Positions 17,181-23,878 of a stretch of 25,184 nucleotides of DNA are shown here, one piece after another. The notes under the pieces were generated by a model. It ran no database searches, was not told where the DNA came from, and saw nothing but the letters and a program-made list of their open reading frames with translations. Each line of letters opens with the position of its first letter. The first letter of the stretch is position 1. The DNA is from UKL13-3 sp964392775. GTDB lineage: Bacteria; Bacteroidota; Bacteroidia; UKL13-3. The translations under genes and the position numbers were made by a program. The stretch is from contig CAYMRD010000031.1 in NCBI GenBank assembly GCA_964392775.1, positions 1-25,184 on the forward strand, given 5' to 3'.

Positions 17181-17264
17181 TAGCTGTTAGCTATCGGCTT
17201 TTGGCTTCTAGCTGAATTTTGTTGTTTATTTATGTCTTCGCCAATAGCCCAAGGCTAATCGCTA
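17181..17264. repeat. Imperfect inverted repeat between mraZ and rsmH
   Basis: Arms at 17181-17205 and 17240-17264 match as inverted copies at 19 of 25 bases, with a 34-base spacer. The sequence is built from variants of TTAGC/GGCTT words. The right arm takes in the mraZ stop codon (17262-17264). There is no T tract, so I read it as a repeat family or mRNA hairpin rather than a terminator. Confidence 0.55.
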
Positions 17265-17717
17265 ATCACTGTTTTTCTTACTCATCACCTCTTCTGCCAG
17301 AGCACTGAAATCTTCGGGCTCCTCGCTCAACATTTTTTCGTAAGCAGCTTTGCTCCATATCTCAATCTTGTTGCCATAGGCCAGCAACATCACCTCGTTG
17401 GTAATACCTGCGTACTCCAACAATGATTTTGGCAGGTTCACCCTTGAGCTGGTATCCATGTCGAGTTGACTGGCACCACGCAGGAAGTAGCGTTTGAATT
17501 CGCGCTCCTTTTTGATGTAATCGCTCAGCTTATTGATTTCGGCTGCGATTACCGTCCACTCATTGGAAGGGTAGAGTACACAACATTTTTCAAATCCACG
17601 GTTGATGAAAAAGGAGTCCTTGGCAGCTTTGGGAAGCTGTTTTTTCAGGGCAGCCGGGATGATCAGCCTTCCTTTGGCATCCAGTTTACAGTCATATTCT
17701 CCGTGCAGTTGCGACAC
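17262..17717 (-). CDS. mraZ: Transcriptional regulator MraZ
   Basis: DNA-binding regulator of the dcw cluster with two AbrB/SpoVT-like halves. Each half shows its core motif: DAKGRLIIPAALKK (residues 13-26) and DTSSRVNLPKSL (88-99). I start it at the GTG at 17717, giving 151 residues, the usual family length, and placing GEYDC at the expected N-terminal position. The frame stays open upstream to an ATG at 17834, but that extension would run through the MraZ operator and has no family counterpart. MraZ usually represses its own operon by binding repeats upstream of its gene, and matching repeats are present at 17757-17783. Confidence 0.95.
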   Translation of the reverse strand: MSQLHGEYDCKLDAKGRLIIPAALKKQLPKAAKDSFFINRGFEKCCVLYPSNEWTVIAAEINKLSDYIKKEREFKRYFLRGASQLDMDTSSRVNLPKSLLEYAGITNEVMLLAYGNKIEIWSKAAYEKMLSEEPEDFSALAEEVMSKKNSD

Positions 17718-17737
17718 TTTTTTCGTGATTGATGGTG

Positions 17738-17745
17738 TAAAAGTA
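17738..17745 (-). promoter_or_regulatory. Possible -7 element of the mraZ (dcw) promoter
   Basis: On the minus strand this reads TACTTTTA, one mismatch from the Bacteroidota -7 consensus TAnnTTTG. It lies between the MraZ boxes and the GTG start, so boxes 2 and 3 would cover the spacer and -33 region and could block polymerase. I see no good -33 TTTG. The leader would be only about 13 bases. Confidence 0.35.
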
Positions 17746-17756
17746 AAAACAAAAAA

Positions 17757-17783
17757 CCACTTTTCTCCACTTTCCCCCACTTT
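17757..17783 (-). promoter_or_regulatory. MraZ operator: three (AAAGTGG)N3 boxes
   Basis: On the minus strand, AAAGTGG occurs at 17783-17777, 17773-17767 and 17763-17757, each separated by exactly three bases, a strict 10-bp phase. This matches the AAAGTG(T/G)-N3 cluster described for MraZ binding in mollicutes and the tandem TGGGN boxes of enterobacteria. A single extra AAAGTGT overlaps the start codon (17720-17714) but is out of phase. Confidence 0.85.
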
Positions 17784-18169
17784 GTGGAAAAGTTGTGCTT
17801 TTCTTCCGCCTTTTGCGAAATGTTGGATTGGCACTAAATGCAGTAAAATCAGATAGTTTCAGTCGTAATTCCTAAAAATGAGTCAGTGGGGGAAAGGTCT
17901 GTCCGGGTCAAAACGGTTTTAGGCTTAGATTTGACTCATGTGATGACTATAAACATCCTCACTTAACATTCCGGTTCAATTGGAAGCAAATATGTTTTGA
18001 GGCTTTGTTGCCCTTTGTTTATTTGGCAAAAGGTGCTGAATCAATTTGGGGTGTGAAAATTCGGGTTCGGCAAGGCTGCTCTGAAAATCAGAAGTTTATT
18101 GTTGTTAAGCCTAAATGTGCCGCTCTAACCCAGTCATTTTTTTGCAGTGTATTGCTACAACCTTTTGCT
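17784..18169. other. Divergent intergenic region between mraZ and gldA
   Basis: No gene is evident. A 12-mer AGTGGGGGAAAG at 17885-17896 is an exact inverted copy of part of the MraZ operator (17770-17781). ATGAGTCA (17878-17885) and TGACTCAT (17932-17939) form an 8-bp inverted repeat. TTTAGGCTTA (17918-17927) and TAAGCCTAAA (18106-18115) form a 10-bp inverted repeat. All could be regulator sites or RNA structure; none is proven. Confidence 0.5.
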
Positions 18170-18177
18170 TACTTTTG
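18170..18177 (+). promoter_or_regulatory. Probable -7 element of the gldA promoter
   Basis: TACTTTTG fits the Bacteroidota TAnnTTTG consensus exactly and ends 23 bases before the gldA ATG, giving a leader of roughly 17 bases. No TTTG stands at the preferred 19-21 base distance upstream; the nearest candidates are about 15 bases (ATTG) and 25 bases (TTTG) away, so the -33 element is weak. Confidence 0.5.
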
Positions 18178-18200
18178 CGCACTACTGTATATAGTAAAGC

Positions 18201-19100
18201 ATGTCGATAGTTGTAGAGAAACTCACTAAAATATACGGTGTTCAAAAAGCTTTGGATGCCATCTCGTTTGAGGCTAAACCCGGAGAGGTCCTTGGTTTTT
18301 TAGGCCCCAATGGAGCCGGGAAATCAACCACCATGAAAATCTTAACCTGTTATATTCCGCAAACCGGTGGTAATGCCAGTGTGTGTGGGTTTGATGTGGT
18401 GAAAAATCCGATTGAGGTGCGCAGACAAATAGGCTACTTACCTGAGTTAAATCCTTTGTATACAGATATGTTTGTGAAGGAATACCTGATGTTTTCTGCC
18501 GAAATTCAAGGTTTGGGAAAACACGCAAACTTACGTGTTGAGGAAATGATGGAACGAGTAGGGTTGAATATCGAACGCAGGAAAAAAATTGGTCAGCTTA
18601 GTAAAGGATACAAACAACGGGTTGGTTTGGCTCAGGCTATGTTGCACAATCCCAAAGTATTGATTTTAGATGAACCGACCTCTGGGTTGGACCCCAACCA
18701 GGTAGGTGAAATGCGCGACCTGATTCATGAAATCGGGAAAGATAAAACGGTACTGCTCTCTACGCATATTATGCAGGAAGTGGAAGCGATGTGTAACCGG
18801 GTGGTGATCATCAATAAAGGAAAGATTGTAGCCGATAATACCATTGCCAAACTTCAACAAAAACTTTCGGGTGAAGTATCTGTTACCGTTGAATTTAAAA
18901 ACGAGGTAAAAGAGTCGGTGCTCAAACAAATTGAAGGAGTGGTTCAGGTTAAACAAAAAGGGAACAAATATACCCTCAAAGCCAAAGCGGATATCCGTGA
19001 GCAATTGTCGATGGCAGCAGCCGAACATAAATGGGTGCTTTTGTCGATGAACCTTGAAGAAGATACGTTGGAAGAAGTATTCCAAAAATTAACTCGGTAG
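18201..19100 (+). CDS. gldA: GldA, ATP-binding protein of the gliding-associated ABC transporter
   Basis: ATPase subunit that, with GldF and GldG, forms an ABC transporter linked to gliding motility in Bacteroidota. The 299-residue product shows Walker A GPNGAGKST (35-43), the signature LSKGY (133-137), Walker B with LILDEPTSGLD (154-164) and the switch histidine in LLSTH (H189). It has the C-terminal extension of about 70 residues seen in GldA-type proteins. The substrate is unknown, and some gliding species lack these genes, so presence does not prove gliding. It is the first gene of the plus-strand unit divergent from mraZ and is separated from gldF by two unrelated genes. Confidence 0.92.
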   Translation: MSIVVEKLTKIYGVQKALDAISFEAKPGEVLGFLGPNGAGKSTTMKILTCYIPQTGGNASVCGFDVVKNPIEVRRQIGYLPELNPLYTDMFVKEYLMFSAEIQGLGKHANLRVEEMMERVGLNIERRKKIGQLSKGYKQRVGLAQAMLHNPKVLILDEPTSGLDPNQVGEMRDLIHEIGKDKTVLLSTHIMQEVEAMCNRVVIINKGKIVADNTIAKLQQKLSGEVSVTVEFKNEVKESVLKQIEGVVQVKQKGNKYTLKAKADIREQLSMAAAEHKWVLLSMNLEEDTLEEVFQKLTR

Positions 19101-19112
19101 TAGAATTACCCC

Positions 19113-19922
19113 ATGAAAGAAAACAAAACAAAACTACTTGGACTTATACTGTTTATAGGAAGCTTGTTCATTATTCAAATAGGTAATGCACAGCATTTAC
19201 TTGAATATGGTGGTTCGAAAAAGGTAATTAAAGTAGTGACTGAAAAAGGTGGAGCGTTATATTATCAAAACTGGCCGGATACAACTGATGTTGATATGCG
19301 GGCTATATTGATGTCTGATATTACTTCACTCAAGCCATTAACCTATGAAGAGGTTGATTCTGTTATTGCCGCAATCAATAATGCTAAAATTAACACCTTA
19401 CATGAAATTGAAGTTGAGCAAAATAAAAAAGTGAGACATTTTTTCATCCCGGCCATTGGATCATCCTTCAGAATAGATCAATTTAACTACAGTCTTTCTG
19501 TGGCTTATGGACTATTATATAACGGTGTCAATTTGTATGGCGGAAGTATTGGTTACAACCGTGTGAATAAAGGACAATCTTTCATTGTATTAAATAGCAT
19601 TCAATTGCAGCTATTTTACAATAGGTACTTTAAACGCCCTTCGTCAACGAAAAGTTATTATTGTGGTGGGGAATTTACATTTGGTAAAACATTGAGCGGA
19701 AAATATAACAATGCTTGGTCTGCCAATAATATGAGTGAAGAAATAAAGCTCGAAGACGATGATCTTTGGTTTTCGGTTGGGTTAAATATCCATGCGGGTG
19801 TTGATCTGAAGGATAGATTTCTCATAGAGGTTGGATTATTGTATCGAGATCTGGGAATTACTTTTCCTGGTGACACCGAAAAATACGTATTGGCAGAGCT
19901 CAAATTAGGATATAAATTATGA
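19113..19922 (+). CDS. Secreted protein, probable outer-membrane beta-barrel; not otherwise recognised
   Basis: The 269-residue product starts with a good signal peptide (about 1-26, hydrophobic GLILFIGSLFIIQIGNA, then Q27). Residues about 30-110 look soluble and mixed alpha/beta. From about 120 the chain alternates short amphipathic strands rich in Tyr, Phe and Gly (SLSVAYGLLYNGVNLYGGS, WFSVGLNIHAGVDL) and ends ELKLGYKL, as in small outer-membrane barrels. I do not recognise a named family. It starts 12 bases after gldA and overlaps the next gene by ATGA, so it is part of the same transcript. Some stretches I counted are AT-richer than gldA, hinting at a separate origin. Confidence 0.8.
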   Translation: MKENKTKLLGLILFIGSLFIIQIGNAQHLLEYGGSKKVIKVVTEKGGALYYQNWPDTTDVDMRAILMSDITSLKPLTYEEVDSVIAAINNAKINTLHEIEVEQNKKVRHFFIPAIGSSFRIDQFNYSLSVAYGLLYNGVNLYGGSIGYNRVNKGQSFIVLNSIQLQLFYNRYFKRPSSTKSYYCGGEFTFGKTLSGKYNNAWSANNMSEEIKLEDDDLWFSVGLNIHAGVDLKDRFLIEVGLLYRDLGITFPGDTEKYVLAELKLGYKL

Positions 19923-20425
19923 GATCACTTGTGATCATATTTAGTATTGTCTTATTCATCGTTTCCTGTAAAAAGCAAGCTATGGATGATGTCTATGCTG
20001 ATAAGTTTTCAGAGGAGCAGTATCCACATAGTTTGCCTGGTATAGATCGTCTATTCTGGATAGAGGGAGAAATGAAGTCTACAAATGTTGTATCTTTAAT
20101 AAGCAATACAAAGACTGGATTATTCAAGCTTTATTTTGTTAAACAACCAGATTGGAATGGTCATGTGAGCTCGTCATTTTCTATCGAAAGGTATCCTCGT
20201 CCTTTTACTACTATAGAATCGTCCTCTTATACATTCTTTTTCTGCACCTCCAATATTGTAAAAATAGAAAAAATCGACCAAACAAATGTTGGAAATAACA
20301 ATGGCAAATGGGATAGTGATATCTTGGGTTATTGGGTAGTATTTTTGGTTCGTGATAAATCGGATAATTCAATAAAAACAAGAATGATGCGCTTCGACAA
20401 GTATACTTATATAGACTTTTCATAA
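19919..20425 (+). CDS. Predicted lipoprotein of unknown function
   Basis: The 168-residue product has a lipoprotein signal: a hydrophobic stretch and lipobox IVSC with the modified cysteine at residue 17, followed by KKQ. The mature part has no repeats or domain I recognise; it is moderately polar with aromatic-rich short strands. The start ATG overlaps the stop of the preceding secreted-protein gene (ATGA), so the two are probably made together and may act as a pair in the outer membrane; that link is inference from coupling. gldF begins 5 bases after its stop, so the pair is neatly fitted between gldA and gldF. Confidence 0.8.
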   Translation: MRSLVIIFSIVLFIVSCKKQAMDDVYADKFSEEQYPHSLPGIDRLFWIEGEMKSTNVVSLISNTKTGLFKLYFVKQPDWNGHVSSSFSIERYPRPFTTIESSSYTFFFCTSNIVKIEKIDQTNVGNNNGKWDSDILGYWVVFLVRDKSDNSIKTRMMRFDKYTYIDFS

Positions 20426-20430
20426 ATAAA

Positions 20431-21159
20431 ATGTATTCAATTTTCAAAAAAGAAATTCGCAGCTTTCTAAGCTCACTCATTGCCTATGTGGTGATGATTG
20501 TATTTTTGATATCCATAGGATTGTTTATGTGGGTGTTGCCGGATTACAATGTGTTTGATATGGGTTACGCTAACCTCGATACCTTGTTTAGCATGGCTCC
20601 ATTTGTATTCATCTTTTTGATTTCGGCCATTACAATGCGTTCGTTTAGCGAAGAAAAAAAATCGGGAACCATTGAAATCCTAACTACAAAACCACTCAGC
20701 GATATGCAAATTATTCTGGGTAAATATTTTGCGGGAGTGGCATTGGTTGTATTCTCATTGCTGCCTACGCTTCTGTATTTTTTTACGGTGTATCAACTGG
20801 GCTCAACAAAAGGCAATATGGATATAGGCGCTACATGGGGCTCTTACATGGGCTTGTTTTTATTGGCATCATGCTTTGTAGCCATTGGTTTGTTTGCTTC
20901 GGCCATCACTGATAACCAGATTGTATCTTTTATTGTTTCAATGTTTTTGTGTTACTTGTTTTACAGCATATTTGATTTGCTTGCCAATTTCAATTTGTTG
21001 GGAACGTATGATAGCGTGGTGGCTTCGCTTGGAATCAATGCGCATTATCTCTCAATCAGCAGAGGTGTGATTGACTCCCGTGATTTGCTTTATTTTTTTA
21101 GTCTTATCACGGTCTTTATCTGGTCAACCAAAACTGTATTTAACGCACGAAAATGGTAA
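20431..21159 (+). CDS. gldF: GldF, membrane permease of the gliding-associated ABC transporter
   Basis: ABC-2 type permease, 242 residues, with about six hydrophobic segments (for example SLIAYVVMIVFLISIGLFMW near the N-terminus and APFVFIFLISAITM). The cytoplasmic loop EEKKSGTIEILTTKPLSDMQIILGKY is the coupling region typical of this permease class that contacts the ATPase, here GldA. Its TAA lies inside the start of gldG (7-base overlap), so the two are translationally coupled. Length and gene pair are as expected for GldF. Confidence 0.92.
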   Translation: MYSIFKKEIRSFLSSLIAYVVMIVFLISIGLFMWVLPDYNVFDMGYANLDTLFSMAPFVFIFLISAITMRSFSEEKKSGTIEILTTKPLSDMQIILGKYFAGVALVVFSLLPTLLYFFTVYQLGSTKGNMDIGATWGSYMGLFLLASCFVAIGLFASAITDNQIVSFIVSMFLCYLFYSIFDLLANFNLLGTYDSVVASLGINAHYLSISRGVIDSRDLLYFFSLITVFIWSTKTVFNARKW

Positions 21160-22850
21160 GTATGAAGAAGAGAAGTATAAAAATTCAATCGCTTACGGAG
21201 CTGGGGTTAATGCTTGCCCTTATCGTATTGGTGAACCTTATTTTTTCAGGATATTTCTTTCGCATTGATTTAACCAAAGAGAAACGTTATTCGTTAGCTG
21301 AGGCAAGCAAGAACCTTGCGTCAAAAGTAGATGATGTACTTTTTGTAAAGGTGTATTTGGAAGGAGAATTTCCATCCGGATTCAAACGGTTGAGCCGTTC
21401 AACCAAGGAAATGCTGGATGAGTTCAGAGTATATAGCAATGGAAACCTTCAGTATGAATTTGTGGATCCGTTTGCGGAAGCGAGCGGTAAGAAAACAAAT
21501 GATATTGTAGCTGAATTATCGGCAAAAGGATTGCAACCCACAAGTGTCCAAATTAAAAAGGATGATGAAATGGCTCAAAAGATTATTGTTCCCGGTGCAA
21601 TTTTCTATTACAAAGGCAAAGAGTATCCTGTTAATTTTTTGAAAGGACAGTTTGGAGCCAACCCTGAGGATGTGATCAACAGTTCGATTGAATTGCTTGA
21701 ATATGAAATTGCAAATGTGCTGCGCAAAGCAACAGAGAAAACAGGAAAAAAGATTGCCTTCTTAGAAGATCACGGGGAACTTTCACGATGGGATGTTGCC
21801 GATATTCAGGCGGAGCTTGAGCAATATTATGAGGTAAAACGTATTCCACTTTCATCAATTCCTCCTCAGGCACTGAATGAATATGCCGGTGTAATCGTAG
21901 CAAAACCAACACTCCCGTTTTCGGAGTTTGATAAGTTTAAGTTGGATCAGTATGTAATGAATGGCGGGAAAATTTTGTGGTTCATTGATTCACAAATTGC
22001 CGACATGGATAGCCTGAACAATGAACCTTATTTTATGTCGGTTGGCTTTGATACCAAACTGGAAGATTTGTTGTTCCGCTATGGTATTCGCATCAACCCT
22101 GATCTTGTTCAGGATGTTCAGTGCGAAGCCATTCCTATTTTGAGTCAGCTTAAAAATGGAACACCGCAACAAAAATTATTGCCATGGTTGTTTTATCCGG
22201 TAGCTACTTCAATGGATAATAACCCGATTGTTAAAAACATGGATCCTGTTTGGTTTCAGTTTGCCAGCAGCATTGATACCACGGCAAGTAAGGGTATTCG
22301 TAAAACAGTTTTATTGCGTTCGTCACAGTTCTCGCGCCCTGTTCCTTCACCGGTTAGAGTTGATTTGAACATGGCACGCGTTAATCCCGATCCAATATTG
22401 TTTAATAAAGGAGGCGCACCGTTAGCTGTATTGATGGAAGGCGAGTTTAAGTCGGTATTTCAATACAGGCCGGGAGCAACCGGAAGCAGTGATTTACCAT
22501 TTAAAGGAAGCATTGCCAACAATAAAATGATTGTGGTGTCGGATGGAGATGTGATTCGCAATCAACGCAAAAAAACGACAGGAGAAATATTTCCTTTGGG
22601 CTATAATCGCTATACCAATCAACAGTATGGTAACAAACGATTTGTTTTAAACTGCGTGGATTACTTGTGCGATGATAGTGGGTTGATAGATGTAAGAGGG
22701 AAAGAAATTGCGCTGAGAATGCTGAATAAAGCTAAAGTGAAAAAAGAAAGAGTACAATGGCAGTTTATCAATATGATTACCCCTGTATTGCTTATTCTGC
22801 TGTTTGGCAGTTTGAATGCCTGGGTTCGCAAACGTAAGTATGCTTCGTAA
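21153..22850 (+). CDS. gldG: GldG, gliding-associated ABC transporter component
   Basis: Membrane-anchored partner of GldF, 565 residues. It has an N-terminal membrane helix (about 12-34), then the hallmark RIDLTKEKRYSLAEASK segment shared with the ABC-type uncharacterised transport (DUF/GldG) domain, a long periplasmic region with FLEDHGELSRWDVADI and KILWFIDSQIADMD, and a C-terminal membrane helix (MITPVLLILLFGSLNAWV) followed by basic residues. An in-frame ATG three codons downstream is an alternative start. It overlaps gldF by 7 bases, and the DUF4340 gene follows after 14 bases. Confidence 0.93.
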   Translation: MVSMKKRSIKIQSLTELGLMLALIVLVNLIFSGYFFRIDLTKEKRYSLAEASKNLASKVDDVLFVKVYLEGEFPSGFKRLSRSTKEMLDEFRVYSNGNLQYEFVDPFAEASGKKTNDIVAELSAKGLQPTSVQIKKDDEMAQKIIVPGAIFYYKGKEYPVNFLKGQFGANPEDVINSSIELLEYEIANVLRKATEKTGKKIAFLEDHGELSRWDVADIQAELEQYYEVKRIPLSSIPPQALNEYAGVIVAKPTLPFSEFDKFKLDQYVMNGGKILWFIDSQIADMDSLNNEPYFMSVGFDTKLEDLLFRYGIRINPDLVQDVQCEAIPILSQLKNGTPQQKLLPWLFYPVATSMDNNPIVKNMDPVWFQFASSIDTTASKGIRKTVLLRSSQFSRPVPSPVRVDLNMARVNPDPILFNKGGAPLAVLMEGEFKSVFQYRPGATGSSDLPFKGSIANNKMIVVSDGDVIRNQRKKTTGEIFPLGYNRYTNQQYGNKRFVLNCVDYLCDDSGLIDVRGKEIALRMLNKAKVKKERVQWQFINMITPVLLILLFGSLNAWVRKRKYAS

Positions 22851-22864
22851 TTAGGAAACGTAAA

Positions 22865-23878
22865 ATGAACAAATCGCTTAAAATATTATTGATTGTGGTT
22901 GCTGTTGCAGCTGCGGCTTATTTCATTATCAGCAAACAACCGTGGAGCACATTGCGGTCTGGCCTCAAAGATTTTTCAATTAAAGATACCGCGTCTGTAA
23001 CCAGGTTTTTCCTGGCAGATAAAAAGGGGCATCAGGTTACTGTTGCTAAAAACGAACACGGAATATGGATGGTCAATAATCAATACGAGGCTGATGTAAA
23101 TAAAATCAACCTGTTGTTGTCAACGATGCGAGAGGTATCCGTTCGGAATCCGGTTCCCGAGTCGGCATACAATACCGTGATTGCTTCATTAGCAACAGAA
23201 GGTATCAAGGCTGAGTTTTATGCCGGAGAAAAGTTGATAAAAACCGTTTATATTGGTTCTGCTACACCCGATCAAACCGGCACCTTTATGATGATTGAAG
23301 GTTCATCAGCACCCTTTGTTACCCATATTCAAGGATTTGTCGGGTACCTGACACCACGGTTTTATCCTTACAGCATCAAGTGGAAAACACGCAAGTTGTT
23401 TGATGTTCCGATGGATTCGATTGAATCAGTTAAGCTGACGTATCCGGGCACAGCAGGTCAGTCATTTGAATTGAAAAATGAAGCTTCGATTCAGTTAAGT
23501 TCAGAAAAAGGAACGGAGACAATTGCCGATATGCAATTTGCAAAATATTATCTGTCGGGTTTTACCAATCTGTACGTTGAGGGGTATGACGAGGAAATGA
23601 AGCCGGAAAAAGCGGATTCAATTCGTCAGACACTTCCATTTTGTATTATTGAGTTAACCCGTAAGAGTGGAACAGCAATTCGTTTACAGTTGCATTATAA
23701 AATGGTGGGAGATCATTCTAAAATTTTATATGATGCAGCCGGACGCCTGTTGCCACATGACTCTGAGAAATATTATGGGTTCATCAATGACGAACACGAT
23801 GTAGCCTATATTCAGCAATATAATTTTGGCCGTTTGTTTAAAACGCTGGGGGATTTTAAAATACTTCAGGGTTCTTAA
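22865..23878 (+). CDS. DUF4340 domain-containing membrane-anchored protein
   Basis: The 337-residue product has one N-terminal membrane segment (about 6-23) and a large extracytoplasmic region. Residues about 40-130 (RFFLADKKGHQVTVAKNEHGIWMVNNQYEADVNKINLLLSTM, read here as separate short motifs GIWMVNNQY and INLLLSTM) fit the DUF4340 pattern. DUF4340 genes commonly sit directly after gldG-like genes, which suggests a role with that transporter; the biochemical function is unknown. It is the last gene of the plus-strand unit. Its stop codon overlaps the stop of the convergent gene through a shared TTAA. Confidence 0.85.
   Translation: MNKSLKILLIVVAVAAAAYFIISKQPWSTLRSGLKDFSIKDTASVTRFFLADKKGHQVTVAKNEHGIWMVNNQYEADVNKINLLLSTMREVSVRNPVPESAYNTVIASLATEGIKAEFYAGEKLIKTVYIGSATPDQTGTFMMIEGSSAPFVTHIQGFVGYLTPRFYPYSIKWKTRKLFDVPMDSIESVKLTYPGTAGQSFELKNEASIQLSSEKGTETIADMQFAKYYLSGFTNLYVEGYDEEMKPEKADSIRQTLPFCIIELTRKSGTAIRLQLHYKMVGDHSKILYDAAGRLLPHDSEKYYGFINDEHDVAYIQQYNFGRLFKTLGDFKILQGS

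Noticed and set aside
17718..17834. Longer mraZ starting at the ATG at 17834
   Set aside because: The extra 39 residues have no family counterpart, and their DNA contains the three MraZ boxes and the likely promoter.
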